64,000 nt of DNA from Dyadobacter sp. SG02 (GTDB lineage: Bacteria; Bacteroidota; Bacteroidia; Cytophagales; Spirosomataceae). This document shows positions 53,274 through 62,395 of the stretch, one piece after another. Position 1 is the first letter of the stretch; each line of letters starts with the position of its first letter. A model generated the notes under the pieces. That model saw only the letters and a program-made list of their open reading frames with translations, had not been told where the DNA came from and searched no databases. A program made the position numbers and the translations under genes. The DNA lies in assembly GCF_900109045.1 (NCBI RefSeq), contig NZ_FNYL01000013.1:124001-188000 (forward strand), read 5' to 3'.

Positions 53274-56200
53274 ATGAAAATCTTCGCCTTGCTGATTGGC
53301 ATCAATGAGTATAGTCCGTCCTCGAACCCGCAAATCAGATCGCTGAACGGTTGTTTGAACGACGTCTCCGATTTTGGAAAATTTTTAGAGGAAAATTACG
53401 GGGACCTGATCCCCGACGGACGGCAAGTTCTCGTGCTTACCGATGCGAACGCGTCGCGGACGAATGTGATCGACGGATTCAGAAAACATCTTGCCCAGGC
53501 CGGGCCCGACGATATTGCGTTGGTATATTACTCGGGACATGGTTCGACCGGCATTACGGCGCCGGAATTTCAGGCGGCGACTTCCGACCGCCAGGAGCAG
53601 ACCTGGGTTTTGCACGACAGCCGGGAGCCGGGCAAATATGACCTGGCTGACAAAGAAATAGCCCTTTTGATCGAAGAAGTGAGCGAGCGCAACCCGCGGA
53701 TCGTGGTCATTGCCGACTCCTGCCACTCCGGTTCTGTCACGCGGGAGGTCGAACAGTTCCTGCAAATGCAGCCGCGGTTTGAAAAAGGTACCTCCGATGT
53801 GAGACCACTTGAAAGCTACCTGGACGGCGCCTACCTGCAACGGGGCAATGTCAATATCCCCGCTTCGGACCATCTGCTGCTCGCCGCCTGCGACCGGATC
53901 GAGCGGGCGTGGGAGTATAATGGGCACGGGCAGTTTACGCAATCGCTGATTTCCATGCTGGGCAAAAGCGGCGGGCAGGTTACCTATGCGGACTTGTTCG
54001 TTCAGGTGCGGGCGTTCATCCGGAATGCATTGAAAAACCAGACGCCGCAGATGGAAGCGCTTGGGGTTTTCAACGTAAGCCAGGGGTTTCTGGGCAGAAA
54101 TGTAGACGGCGGACGGCTCACGCGCTACCGCGTATATATGAAGGCGGGCAAGTGGACGATCGACCTGGGTGCGGGCATGGGCATCGAGCAGCGGGTAGGC
54201 GAGCCTTTCAAAATCAAAATATACGATTCAGTAGCGGAAGGGCTGCTCATCGGGACTGTGGTGCTGGATGTATTGAACGTGACGGAAAGTACCCTGCAAA
54301 CGGGCGCATTACCCCTCGACGAAAACAATGTGTATTGGGGAGAGCCGGAGTCGCTTCGCCTTCGACCGTTTTTCGTATATGGCGATGCCGCCGTGAAGCA
54401 GGTAATGCAGGAAACGCTGGCGAATGCTTCGGAGTCGGGTGTGATACTGACCGACGTTCCTGCCGCGGCATTGTTTGAACTGAAAATAGAAAACGGCAAT
54501 ATCGCCGCATATCACACGGGGAGCGACGTACGCATTCAAACGGTGCTTGGAACGGACAAATTCTCGGCGACACATACACTGACTATCCTGCAAACGCTCG
54601 CCCGCTGGCAAGCCCTGCTCGATTTGCAGAATGCGCAATCGGCCATTCTGCCTCAGCAAGTTACATTTAATGTGGAAGTTGCCCAGGGCGGGGCTACGGG
54701 CATATTCTCCGATCAGCTGATCACCCTCGATCACGATGGCGAGGATATTCCATTCAAAGTCAATTTCACCAATGGGACGGCCCGCACTTTAAACGTGTGC
54801 CTGCTCTACCTTTCGCCGGATTTCGGCGTGACGGTCATTTTCAACGATTCCCAGCCGGTGAGTCCGGGCACTTCGGTCGTGCTTACAAGCGACGTTTTTA
54901 CACTAAACAGTGAAGAGGAGATCGATACCCTGAAACTGATCGTCTCAACGGAAGCCATCGACAGCAGCCTGTTCGTGCAGGAGCCGCTACAAATGGGCGC
55001 AACAGTAGCGCCGTCGGGCGGCCGCGGACTCGGCCAGTCCAAGAAAGGGATCGGCGGCGGCAAGTCCGACTGGATTACGAAAGCGGTCAGTATCAGGCTT
55101 GTTAAAAAAGCGGAGGAAGAACTGGGAGCGCAGTCGGTAGAAATCGGGAAGGGCATTACCGTGCAGCCACACGCGTCGTTCCGCGGCAAGCTCGGCTGGG
55201 CGCCGCTCGTTTCCAAAACCCGGAGCGTCGATAAGCCGGTTATCAACGAGGCCTATGCGGCAGGTAATCCGTGGTTCGAAATCGTGAACTTCGACGAAGG
55301 TACCCGGGGAGAAGACCGCAGCATTGCCGAGGTGGTCGAGATCAGCAACACGGCCGCCTTGAAAGAGAACCCATTGATCATCGACATCCGGCCTGAAAAG
55401 GAAGACGAGCTCGTATTACCTTTCTTCTTCGATGGCGAGGACTTTTTGCCGATGGGTATTGTGGCCATTCCCGAGCCGGGTTTGTTGCAGATCAGCGTGG
55501 ATACCATTCCCGAAGAAGCTACGGAGAAAACGCGGAGCCTCGGTGGGGCTTTTCGCATGGTATTCCTGAAATTCGCCGGTAAACTGGGCATTAAAACCGA
55601 TCCCAACCAGCTGCGTTGGGTGGATTATGATTACGAAGCATCCCGCGAAAGTGCCGGGCTGGAAGAGAAAGTAAGCCAGGCAAAATCAATGCTGCTGCTC
55701 GTACACGGCATTATCGGGGATACCGAGGACATGGCGAAGACATTCAAAATAGCGATCGACGCCGGTTATGACCTTGTGTTGACCTATGATTATGAAAACC
55801 TCAATACACCGATCGAAGAAATCGCGGCGATCCTGAAAGGCAAACTGACGGACCTTGGATTTCATGAAAACGACGGAAAGCAACTGACAATCGTCGCGCA
55901 TTCGATGGGCGGGTTGGTGTCGCGGTATATGATCGAGGAACTGGGCGGCGATAAGCTGGTCGACAAACTCATTATGGCCGGTACTCCGAATGGCGGCAGC
56001 AAGTTTGGAGAGATCCCGGGTTACGTGAGCTGGACATCCGTGGCCCTGGCGTTGGGCACCAAGCTCTTTCCGCCGCAGGTGAGCGCGGTCACGGGATTTT
56101 TATCGACGGTTTTGAAAGTAGGTAATAAGCAGGTGCTGTACACTTTGGCACAAATGGACAGCGGGAGCGATTTTATCCAGAAATTGAACCAGCGAAATAC

Positions 56201-56456
56201 CGCCCCGATTCCCTACTTCATCGTCGGCGGCGACCTCGACGCCTATTTGCTGGCCAGCAACGGACTGCCATTAATGGAAAAAGTGGTCACGCAAATAGGG
56301 ACATGGGTTTACGAAAATACCATCAACGACATTGCCGTAAGCACGGACAGCATCTTCCACGCGAAGACGGCCGCCGTGCCGCAAAAGGTGTCTTGCCACC
56401 ACCTCAACTATTTCGTGGTCGACGAATCGGTGGCTGCGCTGGCGAAACTGTTGTAA
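53274..56456 (+). CDS. caspase-lipase fusion protein
   Basis: 1060 residues, no signal peptide. Residues 1-260: caspase-like domain, IFALLIGINEY, His89 in VYYSGHG, Cys150 in ADSCHSGS. Residues ~260-590: beta-rich region resembling that of the amidase-caspase protein (NVCLLYLSPDFGVTVIF; linker GGRGLGQSKKGIGGG with Arg584). Residues ~640-780: further beta-rich region. Residues ~800-1060: alpha/beta hydrolase (PGAP1/lipase type) with oxyanion motif LLLVHGIIGD, nucleophile Ser877 in VAHSMGGLVSRYM, LIMAGTPNGGS, and a likely catalytic His at 1042-1043 (SCHHLNYF). The natural reading is a caspase that controls a phospholipase-like or esterase effector. The last 49 bases overlap the convergent STAND gene. 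Confidence 0.9.
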   Translation: MKIFALLIGINEYSPSSNPQIRSLNGCLNDVSDFGKFLEENYGDLIPDGRQVLVLTDANASRTNVIDGFRKHLAQAGPDDIALVYYSGHGSTGITAPEFQAATSDRQEQTWVLHDSREPGKYDLADKEIALLIEEVSERNPRIVVIADSCHSGSVTREVEQFLQMQPRFEKGTSDVRPLESYLDGAYLQRGNVNIPASDHLLLAACDRIERAWEYNGHGQFTQSLISMLGKSGGQVTYADLFVQVRAFIRNALKNQTPQMEALGVFNVSQGFLGRNVDGGRLTRYRVYMKAGKWTIDLGAGMGIEQRVGEPFKIKIYDSVAEGLLIGTVVLDVLNVTESTLQTGALPLDENNVYWGEPESLRLRPFFVYGDAAVKQVMQETLANASESGVILTDVPAAALFELKIENGNIAAYHTGSDVRIQTVLGTDKFSATHTLTILQTLARWQALLDLQNAQSAILPQQVTFNVEVAQGGATGIFSDQLITLDHDGEDIPFKVNFTNGTARTLNVCLLYLSPDFGVTVIFNDSQPVSPGTSVVLTSDVFTLNSEEEIDTLKLIVSTEAIDSSLFVQEPLQMGATVAPSGGRGLGQSKKGIGGGKSDWITKAVSIRLVKKAEEELGAQSVEIGKGITVQPHASFRGKLGWAPLVSKTRSVDKPVINEAYAAGNPWFEIVNFDEGTRGEDRSIAEVVEISNTAALKENPLIIDIRPEKEDELVLPFFFDGEDFLPMGIVAIPEPGLLQISVDTIPEEATEKTRSLGGAFRMVFLKFAGKLGIKTDPNQLRWVDYDYEASRESAGLEEKVSQAKSMLLLVHGIIGDTEDMAKTFKIAIDAGYDLVLTYDYENLNTPIEEIAAILKGKLTDLGFHENDGKQLTIVAHSMGGLVSRYMIEELGGDKLVDKLIMAGTPNGGSKFGEIPGYVSWTSVALALGTKLFPPQVSAVTGFLSTVLKVGNKQVLYTLAQMDSGSDFIQKLNQRNTAPIPYFIVGGDLDAYLLASNGLPLMEKVVTQIGTWVYENTINDIAVSTDSIFHAKTAAVPQKVSCHHLNYFVVDESVAALAKLL

Positions 56457-59359
56457 CCGGCGCCGGGCGGTTGAATGGCGTCGAGCATCCGGATGATCGA
56501 CGCCACATCGTTTTTAAGCGAATCCGGGACCATTTTCTTCCGGGTAAATGCTTGCAGGTCGGCGATCATCGCGTCGCGGTTGTAGACGGCGCTTTCCGCG
56601 TAAGTGCAGTTTTTCTCGCTGAAATTTTTGCTCAGGGCATATTTCCGATAGTAACCTCTGGCCTCCGCCACGTTTCCGGACAGGAGGTAGGCGTGCGCCA
56701 GATTTACGTAAATGTAGTCGAGGCGCGACTTGGGTGTGATAGGCACAGCCAGACCCTTTTTAGCATATTCAACCGACTTTTTAAAATTCCGGTCGAACAG
56801 CCGGTACCAGGATGCATTGTTATAGACGATCGACAGGTAGTGGTTCAGGCAGGTATCGCCGGGAAGTTTCTCCTGCATATCTTCCAGGAAAAGAATGTGG
56901 TCGTCGCTGGCGTAGCGTTTCGATTGTGCGCGGACGAAGGAAAAGAGCGTGTTACGCTCGTCCGCTCTCATTTTCTGGATTTTTGTTTCCAGTTCAGTAC
57001 GTACGTTCCAAAAAACTTCGTTCAGGCGTCGGTTACCGTCCGCGCCAATTTTCCGGGTTAATGCCGCCCAGAGACCATAGTTGTACTGCCCCTCTACCTG
57101 TCTGACCAAAGCGCTCAGCACGCCTTTCAGGTTAACCAGTGATCCGGAATTTTCCGAGGAAAAGAAATGGCTCGACAGTCTGTCGATCGATGTGAGGTAT
57201 TCGTTTTCAAGGTATGTCCAAAGGTCTTCTTTGGCCGCGATACTCGAATTCCTTTTCAGGTATTCCAGGTCTTCGGTATCCAGTGGCAGCAGGAAGCGCA
57301 CCTTCGTTTCGGGAAGAAGCCGGGTACTCGGTTCGACTCTTTTGTTACCGGTCCAGAACAGCCGGGTAATGCCCATGCGGGTGTCCGAAATGGCTATCAC
57401 AGAATCGTGCGGGAATCTTCTCAACGAGTTGTATTTGAATTCACTATCCACATCATAGAGCGTTTGCGTACTGTCGCTCAAAATGCCTTCCGATGTTAGC
57501 CTGAACGATTCACCGATATTGGTGGTGTCGAGCGACCTTTTCATCAGGAGCATTTTCCCATCGTTGTAGGATATCCGCACCAGCGTGGTATCGTGGCTGT
57601 TGATAGCCACCGTAATCCCGTGGTTAGCGCGGTCTCTGATCCAGCGGTCCCTGATGAGGCTGTACCTGTTTTCAAGCGTTCCCAGACGCTCGTTATACAA
57701 ACTTACGGTGTTAGGTCCTGCTACAATCAGGAGCTTTCTTTCGCTTCCTACGTGCGCAAAAGCCATGTCGGTAATCGGTTCTACATTAAATATGGAGGCG
57801 AAATACAGATTTTCGTGCTCGGGATACCTTTTAATCTCGTCGAACATGCCGTCCCCGAACAATCCCGACAGCGTACTGTTCTGTTCGAACTGCTTGTAGA
57901 GGATATACTGCTGGGTTTTCGATCGGGCCAGGTTAATGAGCAGTCGGTACCGCGTACTGGTTTCCGAGCTCCATATCGTAATGAAAGTCAGAATAGTTAA
58001 AAGGAAAATGGCCCCCGCCGCATAGCTGAGCGCGTAAATGGTTGTGAGCCTGCGTTTGCTGTCCGCTACGAATTTCCATTCTTCCTTCGTCGGCTGCTTG
58101 CTCAGCGCGACATTCTCCTTAATGTCTTTGGATGATCGCTTGATGTCCCGTAAGTCGTTCCGGTCGAGGTATGATCGCAGGAACCATATTTTGTTGGACT
58201 GCTCGTACTTCACATAAGCATTCTTGATGGTCTTGATCGTCCGGGCAATGTGCGAATTTTCCAGACTGTATTTGTCGTAAATGATTTGGGCCAGACTGTC
58301 ATGCGCGATTTCATAAATGCTGCCGGCTCCATTCCCGCCGTATTTGTCTAGCCGCAGGATGTTCTTGGTGGCCAATGATTTAACAATCGCGGTAGCAACG
58401 TCCAACGGGGCGGTTTGCGAAATTACCTCCTCGATTTTCTGCGGGCGTTTCGTGCCTTCGTCGCTCACGAAGCAGTACAACACATCCCGCACGGTATTGT
58501 AATTGACGCCCGGATGCACCGCCGAAACTTCGGCGATCGTGCTTTCGATCCTTTCTTCCAGGAACTGTTTAAGCACATTCTGGATATTGCCCACATCGGC
58601 CAGTAAGTTCATTTTGAAGCTTTTACGGGTACCGGGAGCCTTATGCCAGAGGCGGTCGAGGTAGATTTGAAGATGCGGGAGCTCAATCAGGTTCTCGTCT
58701 ATTTTCAGGTTCCTGACGATCGCATCGACGGTAGCGTCGTCGGTTTCTATCTCAAAATATTCGCAGGATTTTTTAATGACGTTTTTAATATCGTTGTCGG
58801 TCATCCGCTCGATCAGCACGCGTTTGTCGAAGATCTCCGGTACAATGCTCTCGTACTTCTGCAACTGCGCGATGTAGCGCTCGCGCATGATGAAAATGAC
58901 CTTGCACGGAATGTCTTTCGCGTCGAGTATGCGCCGGAGGTCGTTGAAAAACGTTTCCTGCTCTTCAATACCTCCTAAAATGAATATCTCCTCGAACTGG
59001 TCGAAAATCAGGTAAATGGGTTTGAAATAATCCAGATACAGGGATCTGAGGCAATCCAGGATATCGGAATCGAGGGGGAAATCTTTTTTGTTTTTCAGAT
59101 TGATTTCCTTGCGCAGTGAAATATTGATGTCGTCGTACCGCCTGACAAATATTTCGAGCCAGTCGGTTTTTTCGAAGCAGTTGGCGAGGCCGCATTTGAT
59201 GATACTGGATTTCCCGGTACCCAGAGGACCGTTTACCAGCACGATATTCGACTCGTGGATGTAATTATAGATGATCCTGATCTCGTCCTCTCTTTCAAAA
59301 AATGCGCTGCGTTCGTTTTTTTCGAATGAATCCAGCAGTTTGAACGGTGAGTGTGTCAT
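56408..59359 (-). CDS. membrane-anchored STAND-type NTPase with C-terminal helical repeats
   Basis: 983 residues. The NTPase domain is at ~15-330 with Walker A GPLGTGKSS (about 44-52), Walker B YLIFDQFEEIF (near 119), and a following helical domain. FDQFEE is typical of nSTAND-type ATPases of bacterial conflict systems. A single transmembrane segment follows at ~440-463 (YAAGAIFLLTILTFITIW). The rest (~500-980) is a beta-propeller-like stretch (YSLIRDRWIRDR, RISYNDGKMLLMKR) ending in TPR-like helices (YVNLAHAYLLSGNVAEARGY). Start is 6 bases after the CHAT gene stop, so the two form an operon: CHAT protease plus membrane-tethered NTPase. Confidence 0.88.
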   Translation of the reverse strand: MTHSPFKLLDSFEKNERSAFFEREDEIRIIYNYIHESNIVLVNGPLGTGKSSIIKCGLANCFEKTDWLEIFVRRYDDINISLRKEINLKNKKDFPLDSDILDCLRSLYLDYFKPIYLIFDQFEEIFILGGIEEQETFFNDLRRILDAKDIPCKVIFIMRERYIAQLQKYESIVPEIFDKRVLIERMTDNDIKNVIKKSCEYFEIETDDATVDAIVRNLKIDENLIELPHLQIYLDRLWHKAPGTRKSFKMNLLADVGNIQNVLKQFLEERIESTIAEVSAVHPGVNYNTVRDVLYCFVSDEGTKRPQKIEEVISQTAPLDVATAIVKSLATKNILRLDKYGGNGAGSIYEIAHDSLAQIIYDKYSLENSHIARTIKTIKNAYVKYEQSNKIWFLRSYLDRNDLRDIKRSSKDIKENVALSKQPTKEEWKFVADSKRRLTTIYALSYAAGAIFLLTILTFITIWSSETSTRYRLLINLARSKTQQYILYKQFEQNSTLSGLFGDGMFDEIKRYPEHENLYFASIFNVEPITDMAFAHVGSERKLLIVAGPNTVSLYNERLGTLENRYSLIRDRWIRDRANHGITVAINSHDTTLVRISYNDGKMLLMKRSLDTTNIGESFRLTSEGILSDSTQTLYDVDSEFKYNSLRRFPHDSVIAISDTRMGITRLFWTGNKRVEPSTRLLPETKVRFLLPLDTEDLEYLKRNSSIAAKEDLWTYLENEYLTSIDRLSSHFFSSENSGSLVNLKGVLSALVRQVEGQYNYGLWAALTRKIGADGNRRLNEVFWNVRTELETKIQKMRADERNTLFSFVRAQSKRYASDDHILFLEDMQEKLPGDTCLNHYLSIVYNNASWYRLFDRNFKKSVEYAKKGLAVPITPKSRLDYIYVNLAHAYLLSGNVAEARGYYRKYALSKNFSEKNCTYAESAVYNRDAMIADLQAFTRKKMVPDSLKNDVASIIRMLDAIQPPGAGYNSFASAATDSSTTK

Positions 59360-59365
59360 GATGGG

Positions 59366-61198
59366 TCAGGATTTGAAATAGGAAATGAAACCTTCGACGC
59401 TTTCGAGAATATCCGGCCCGATCGTTTCCAGTTCTTCCTGGGATATTTTCAGATCGGTCTTTGTCCTCAGAAAGTTGGGCAAAGCGGGGATTTGCAAGCG
59501 GTCTTTCTTTTCATTGATATTCTTGATGAAATTGTAGGTGCAGGTAGCGGCAGTAGCGTTTTTATCATAATTATAGAAGAAATAAATCTTGGAAAGCTTT
59601 TCGCTGATCAACGCATTCATATCGATCACGAACGGGTACAAATTGAATGCGGAAAGTTTCTTGTCCTCGATTTTGTAGATCACCACCGAGTTAGAGTCCG
59701 TGAAGTTCTCGAAATCCTCCATCTTGTCGGTAAATCCTACCAGCACATAATCCAGCTTCACCATTTTGTGCTGAAAAACAGCCGGCTGGTTCTTCTTTTT
59801 ATTAATGTAAATGTTCTTGATAGTCGCAAACTTGTACCGCGCGCAGAAGCCCAGTTCCTTGAACATAATGCAAAGGCTAGCTTCCGCTTTTTGCGAATCT
59901 TCCCGGCATTCGCGGTCGTCGAGATCGTCCATAATGGAAAGGTCCTTGTACTTGCTTTTGATCCGCGTCATGTTCAGGTAAGCGCCGAAAAATTCGCTGT
60001 CGCGCTCGTCCATAAGGTCGGCCAGGTGCGACATTTCGTTCACAAACAGCGGCACGTCGTGGGATTTCAGCTTGTCGTGGATAAGCCTGACGAGCGGAAT
60101 GACGTCGAATGCCTGCCTGTCCTGGTGGTCGAGGTGGAAGAAAGCACCGATCTGTTCTTTCAGGGGGTCTTCCAATGCGGGTACCTTGCCCTGCACGAGC
60201 GCTTCCCAAAGCTGGGAAAACATGATGAATAGCAGCAGGTCGGCCATCACCGAGTAGGTGTTGATCAGAAACCGGAGGCGCTCGCTGGCCAGCGGTTCGT
60301 CTTCGGTAACCAGCAATTTTCGCACCTGTTCGGCAATAGGAGAGGGCAGGCTATTGATAATCGCATTTTTGACTTCCCGCACATCGAACCGCTTCGGGTC
60401 CCATTGCTCGCCATACTTCTTTTCGAGGTCTTCGAACATCGGCAGCTCGTCGCTGAACGTCATGAGCACATTGTAAAGCGCGGCGAGAATGGCGTCTTCG
60501 GAAGTATTGAACTGGGTGTCGATCTGGCTTTTGATATGCAGCTCGTAAAAGCTTTTTTCCGACAGCCGGTGGCTGGCCGCATCCTGGTGGTTTTTGTGCA
60601 GGTAAAGCCCCCATACCGGCCCCGTGTTGGGCGCCTTGATGAGCCGGGCAATGCCGCGGTCCTGGTGATCGGAGGTATTTAATGTCGCATTGTTTTTCGC
60701 GGTAACGATTTCGGTGGCCAGCTTGAAGGCCTCGTCGATGGAATGCCCGCTGGCCATCTTCTGGTAAAAGTCTTCGGCGAACCGGGTGGCGGTATCATCG
60801 CCGATGTCAACACTGGTGGCTATTACCGCGCGCACGCCGGCGTCGAGCAGCTGGTTTACCTGTTCCTGAGTGGAGCAGCCATTCAGAAAAACGAGTTGGA
60901 GGTTCTTCTGCAACCGGATCGATTCGAGCAAACCCGCCCCGTAAACCGTCGCGTCCTCCATCAGCAGCTGGCTCCCGCTCGCGTGCCCCGCGTAGTGAAT
61001 GATTTCGACCTGGGGCTGATACAAAAGCAGGCGGTCCCTCAGTTTTTTGATCGTACGCGGATCGGTATCGAGTAACAAATGGCCTTTTCCCTGTCTTTCG
61101 CGAAGCGCGTCCGAAATGGCTTCTTTTTCTTTTTCGAGTTGCGACAGGTAGGCGTCGCCAGAATTCGAAAATGCACAAAGTATAACGGGAGGTCGCAT
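59366..61198 (-). CDS. CHAT-domain protease
   Basis: 610 residues. The N-terminal 215 residues form a CHAT (caspase-fold) domain: VEIIHYAGHASG with catalytic His72, QLVFLNGCSTQEQV with Cys108, and the typical later block VIATSVDIGDDTATRFAEDF. After residue ~220 comes a helical region of about 390 residues (FYELHIKSQIDTQFNTSEDA, HLADLMDERDSEFFGAYL, a beta-like stretch KLDYVLVGFTDK) not recognised as a named family. CHAT proteases process target proteins in bacterial immune and death systems, such as the Craspase TPR-CHAT. It is first in an operon with the STAND ATPase, from a clear TAnnTTTG-type promoter. Confidence 0.88.
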   Translation of the reverse strand: MRPPVILCAFSNSGDAYLSQLEKEKEAISDALRERQGKGHLLLDTDPRTIKKLRDRLLLYQPQVEIIHYAGHASGSQLLMEDATVYGAGLLESIRLQKNLQLVFLNGCSTQEQVNQLLDAGVRAVIATSVDIGDDTATRFAEDFYQKMASGHSIDEAFKLATEIVTAKNNATLNTSDHQDRGIARLIKAPNTGPVWGLYLHKNHQDAASHRLSEKSFYELHIKSQIDTQFNTSEDAILAALYNVLMTFSDELPMFEDLEKKYGEQWDPKRFDVREVKNAIINSLPSPIAEQVRKLLVTEDEPLASERLRFLINTYSVMADLLLFIMFSQLWEALVQGKVPALEDPLKEQIGAFFHLDHQDRQAFDVIPLVRLIHDKLKSHDVPLFVNEMSHLADLMDERDSEFFGAYLNMTRIKSKYKDLSIMDDLDDRECREDSQKAEASLCIMFKELGFCARYKFATIKNIYINKKKNQPAVFQHKMVKLDYVLVGFTDKMEDFENFTDSNSVVIYKIEDKKLSAFNLYPFVIDMNALISEKLSKIYFFYNYDKNATAATCTYNFIKNINEKKDRLQIPALPNFLRTKTDLKISQEELETIGPDILESVEGFISYFKS

Positions 61199-61230
61199 CG
61201 ATCGGGAAGGATTTGGGGCTTGGTCAGGTA

Positions 61231-61260
61231 CAAATGTATAAAGTATGCAAGAATACCAAA
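61231..61260 (-). promoter_or_regulatory. promoter of the CHAT-STAND operon
   Basis: On the minus strand TACATTTG (plus 61231-61238) matches TAnnTTTG. A TTTG (plus 61257-61260) lies 18 bp upstream of it, close to the 19-bp optimum. The CHAT start codon is at 61196-61198, about 33 bases downstream. Confidence 0.7.
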
Positions 61261-61359
61261 GTAGTTCTACTTATTCCGGAAATGTTATTAAACGGTTTGC
61301 GACTTACCGGATCGGTAAAATGCTATCTTTCCGCATTGAAAACGTGTTTCCGACCATTT

Positions 61360-62049
61360 ATGCAAATGATCAGATTTATCAACCGACTCGACGCTCATCA
61401 TAAGTTTGGTATCGCATTGCTTTTCGGGTCGCTGGCGGTTGCCTCGACAGGTTCCATTGCCGAAAAGCCCATTAATTGGATGATAGGCTGGCTTGTATAT
61501 AGTGCCGTGCACCTTGGTTTGGCCTGGGTGACGATACTCAGTTCGCATCCTGCCCAAGTACGGAGGGAAGTCGGCGGCCAGGATTCGAACCCGGCCATGA
61601 TTTACCTTTTTGTAATCGCCGCTTCGTTTGTGAGCCTTTTTGCCATATTGTTCCTGCTGCAAGGCGCGGGAGCCGCTTCGCCATCCGCCCTGACTTTGCA
61701 TTTGGTCCTTTCATTCTCCTGCATTATCTGCTCGTGGATTCTTGTGCATACGGTGTTTGCCCTGCGGTACGCCCACCTTTACTACCGGCCGAAAGAAAAC
61801 ACCCGCGACGGTAAGCGTCAAAAACATCAGGGGCTGGAATTTCCCGGCGAAACAGAACCCGATTACCTCGATTTTACCTATTTCTCTTTTGTGATAGGCA
61901 TGACATTCCAGGTTTCGGACGTGACTATTTCTTCGAAGGAACTCAGAAGGCTCGCGCTGGTGCATGCGTTGTTGTCGTTCGCATTCAATACGCTGCTCGT
62001 AGCGCTGACGATCAATGTCGTGTCAGGGCTGATACAAAGCAAAGCGTAA
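61360..62049 (+). CDS. DUF1345 integral membrane protein
   Basis: 229 residues from ATG 61360 (61366 is also possible); the longer frame from TTG 61213 passes through the CHAT promoter region and adds unconvincing sequence. About five membrane segments are visible (GIALLFGSLAVAST, WMIGWLVYSAVHLGLAWVTI, YLFVIAASFVSLFAILFLL, LVLSFSCIICSWILVHTVFA, ALLSFAFNTLLVALTINVV). The DUF1345 signature is seen in PDYLDFTYFSFVIGMTFQVS and DVTISSKELRRLALVH. Function unknown. It is divergent from the CHAT gene; whether it belongs to that system or is simply a neighbour cannot be told. Confidence 0.85.
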   Translation: MQMIRFINRLDAHHKFGIALLFGSLAVASTGSIAEKPINWMIGWLVYSAVHLGLAWVTILSSHPAQVRREVGGQDSNPAMIYLFVIAASFVSLFAILFLLQGAGAASPSALTLHLVLSFSCIICSWILVHTVFALRYAHLYYRPKENTRDGKRQKHQGLEFPGETEPDYLDFTYFSFVIGMTFQVSDVTISSKELRRLALVHALLSFAFNTLLVALTINVVSGLIQSKA

Positions 62050-62148
62050 CGTGGGTTGATCAATCAGAATTTGCCGCGGATTAATATTTAATTTGTAAAA
62101 TAAATCCCGGACTTTTTGATAAAGTTTTTTAGTGTCAGAATTTTAGTT

Positions 62149-62156
62149 TAATTTTG
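62149..62156 (+). promoter_or_regulatory. -7 element for the cold-shock gene
   Basis: TAATTTTG fits TAnnTTTG, 23 bases before ATG 62179. The surrounding 80 bases are strongly AT-rich, as expected for a cold-shock leader, and no proper -33 is evident. Confidence 0.45.
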
Positions 62157-62178
62157 AGCATATTTTTAAAAAAATGTT

Positions 62179-62370
62179 ATGAATAAAGGAACAGTTAAGT
62201 TTTTTAATGACACCAAAGGTTTTGGTTTCATTGCTCCTGAAGATGGTGGAGCTGATATTTTCGTACACGTGTCAGGTCTTGTAGACGACATTCGTGAAAA
62301 TGACAGTGTATCTTACGAAGTTGAAAATGGAAGAAAAGGACTGAACGCGGTTAACGTAACCGTGATCTAG
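62179..62370 (+). CDS. cold-shock domain protein (CspA family)
   Basis: 63 residues, a single OB-fold cold-shock domain. RNP1 is KGFGFIAP and RNP2 is DIFVHVSG, the nucleic-acid binding surfaces. These proteins bind RNA or single-stranded DNA and prevent secondary structure at low temperature or generally. The AT-rich leader and immediate strong terminator fit a monocistronic, highly expressed gene. Confidence 0.95.
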   Translation: MNKGTVKFFNDTKGFGFIAPEDGGADIFVHVSGLVDDIRENDSVSYEVENGRKGLNAVNVTVI

Positions 62371-62395
62371 TCGATCATACCATAAAAGTTAGCTT

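Noticed and set aside
56303..57061. 252-residue open frame on the plus strand after the caspase-lipase gene
   Set aside because: It overlaps the caspase-lipase end in another frame and the STAND gene antisense; no domain seen.
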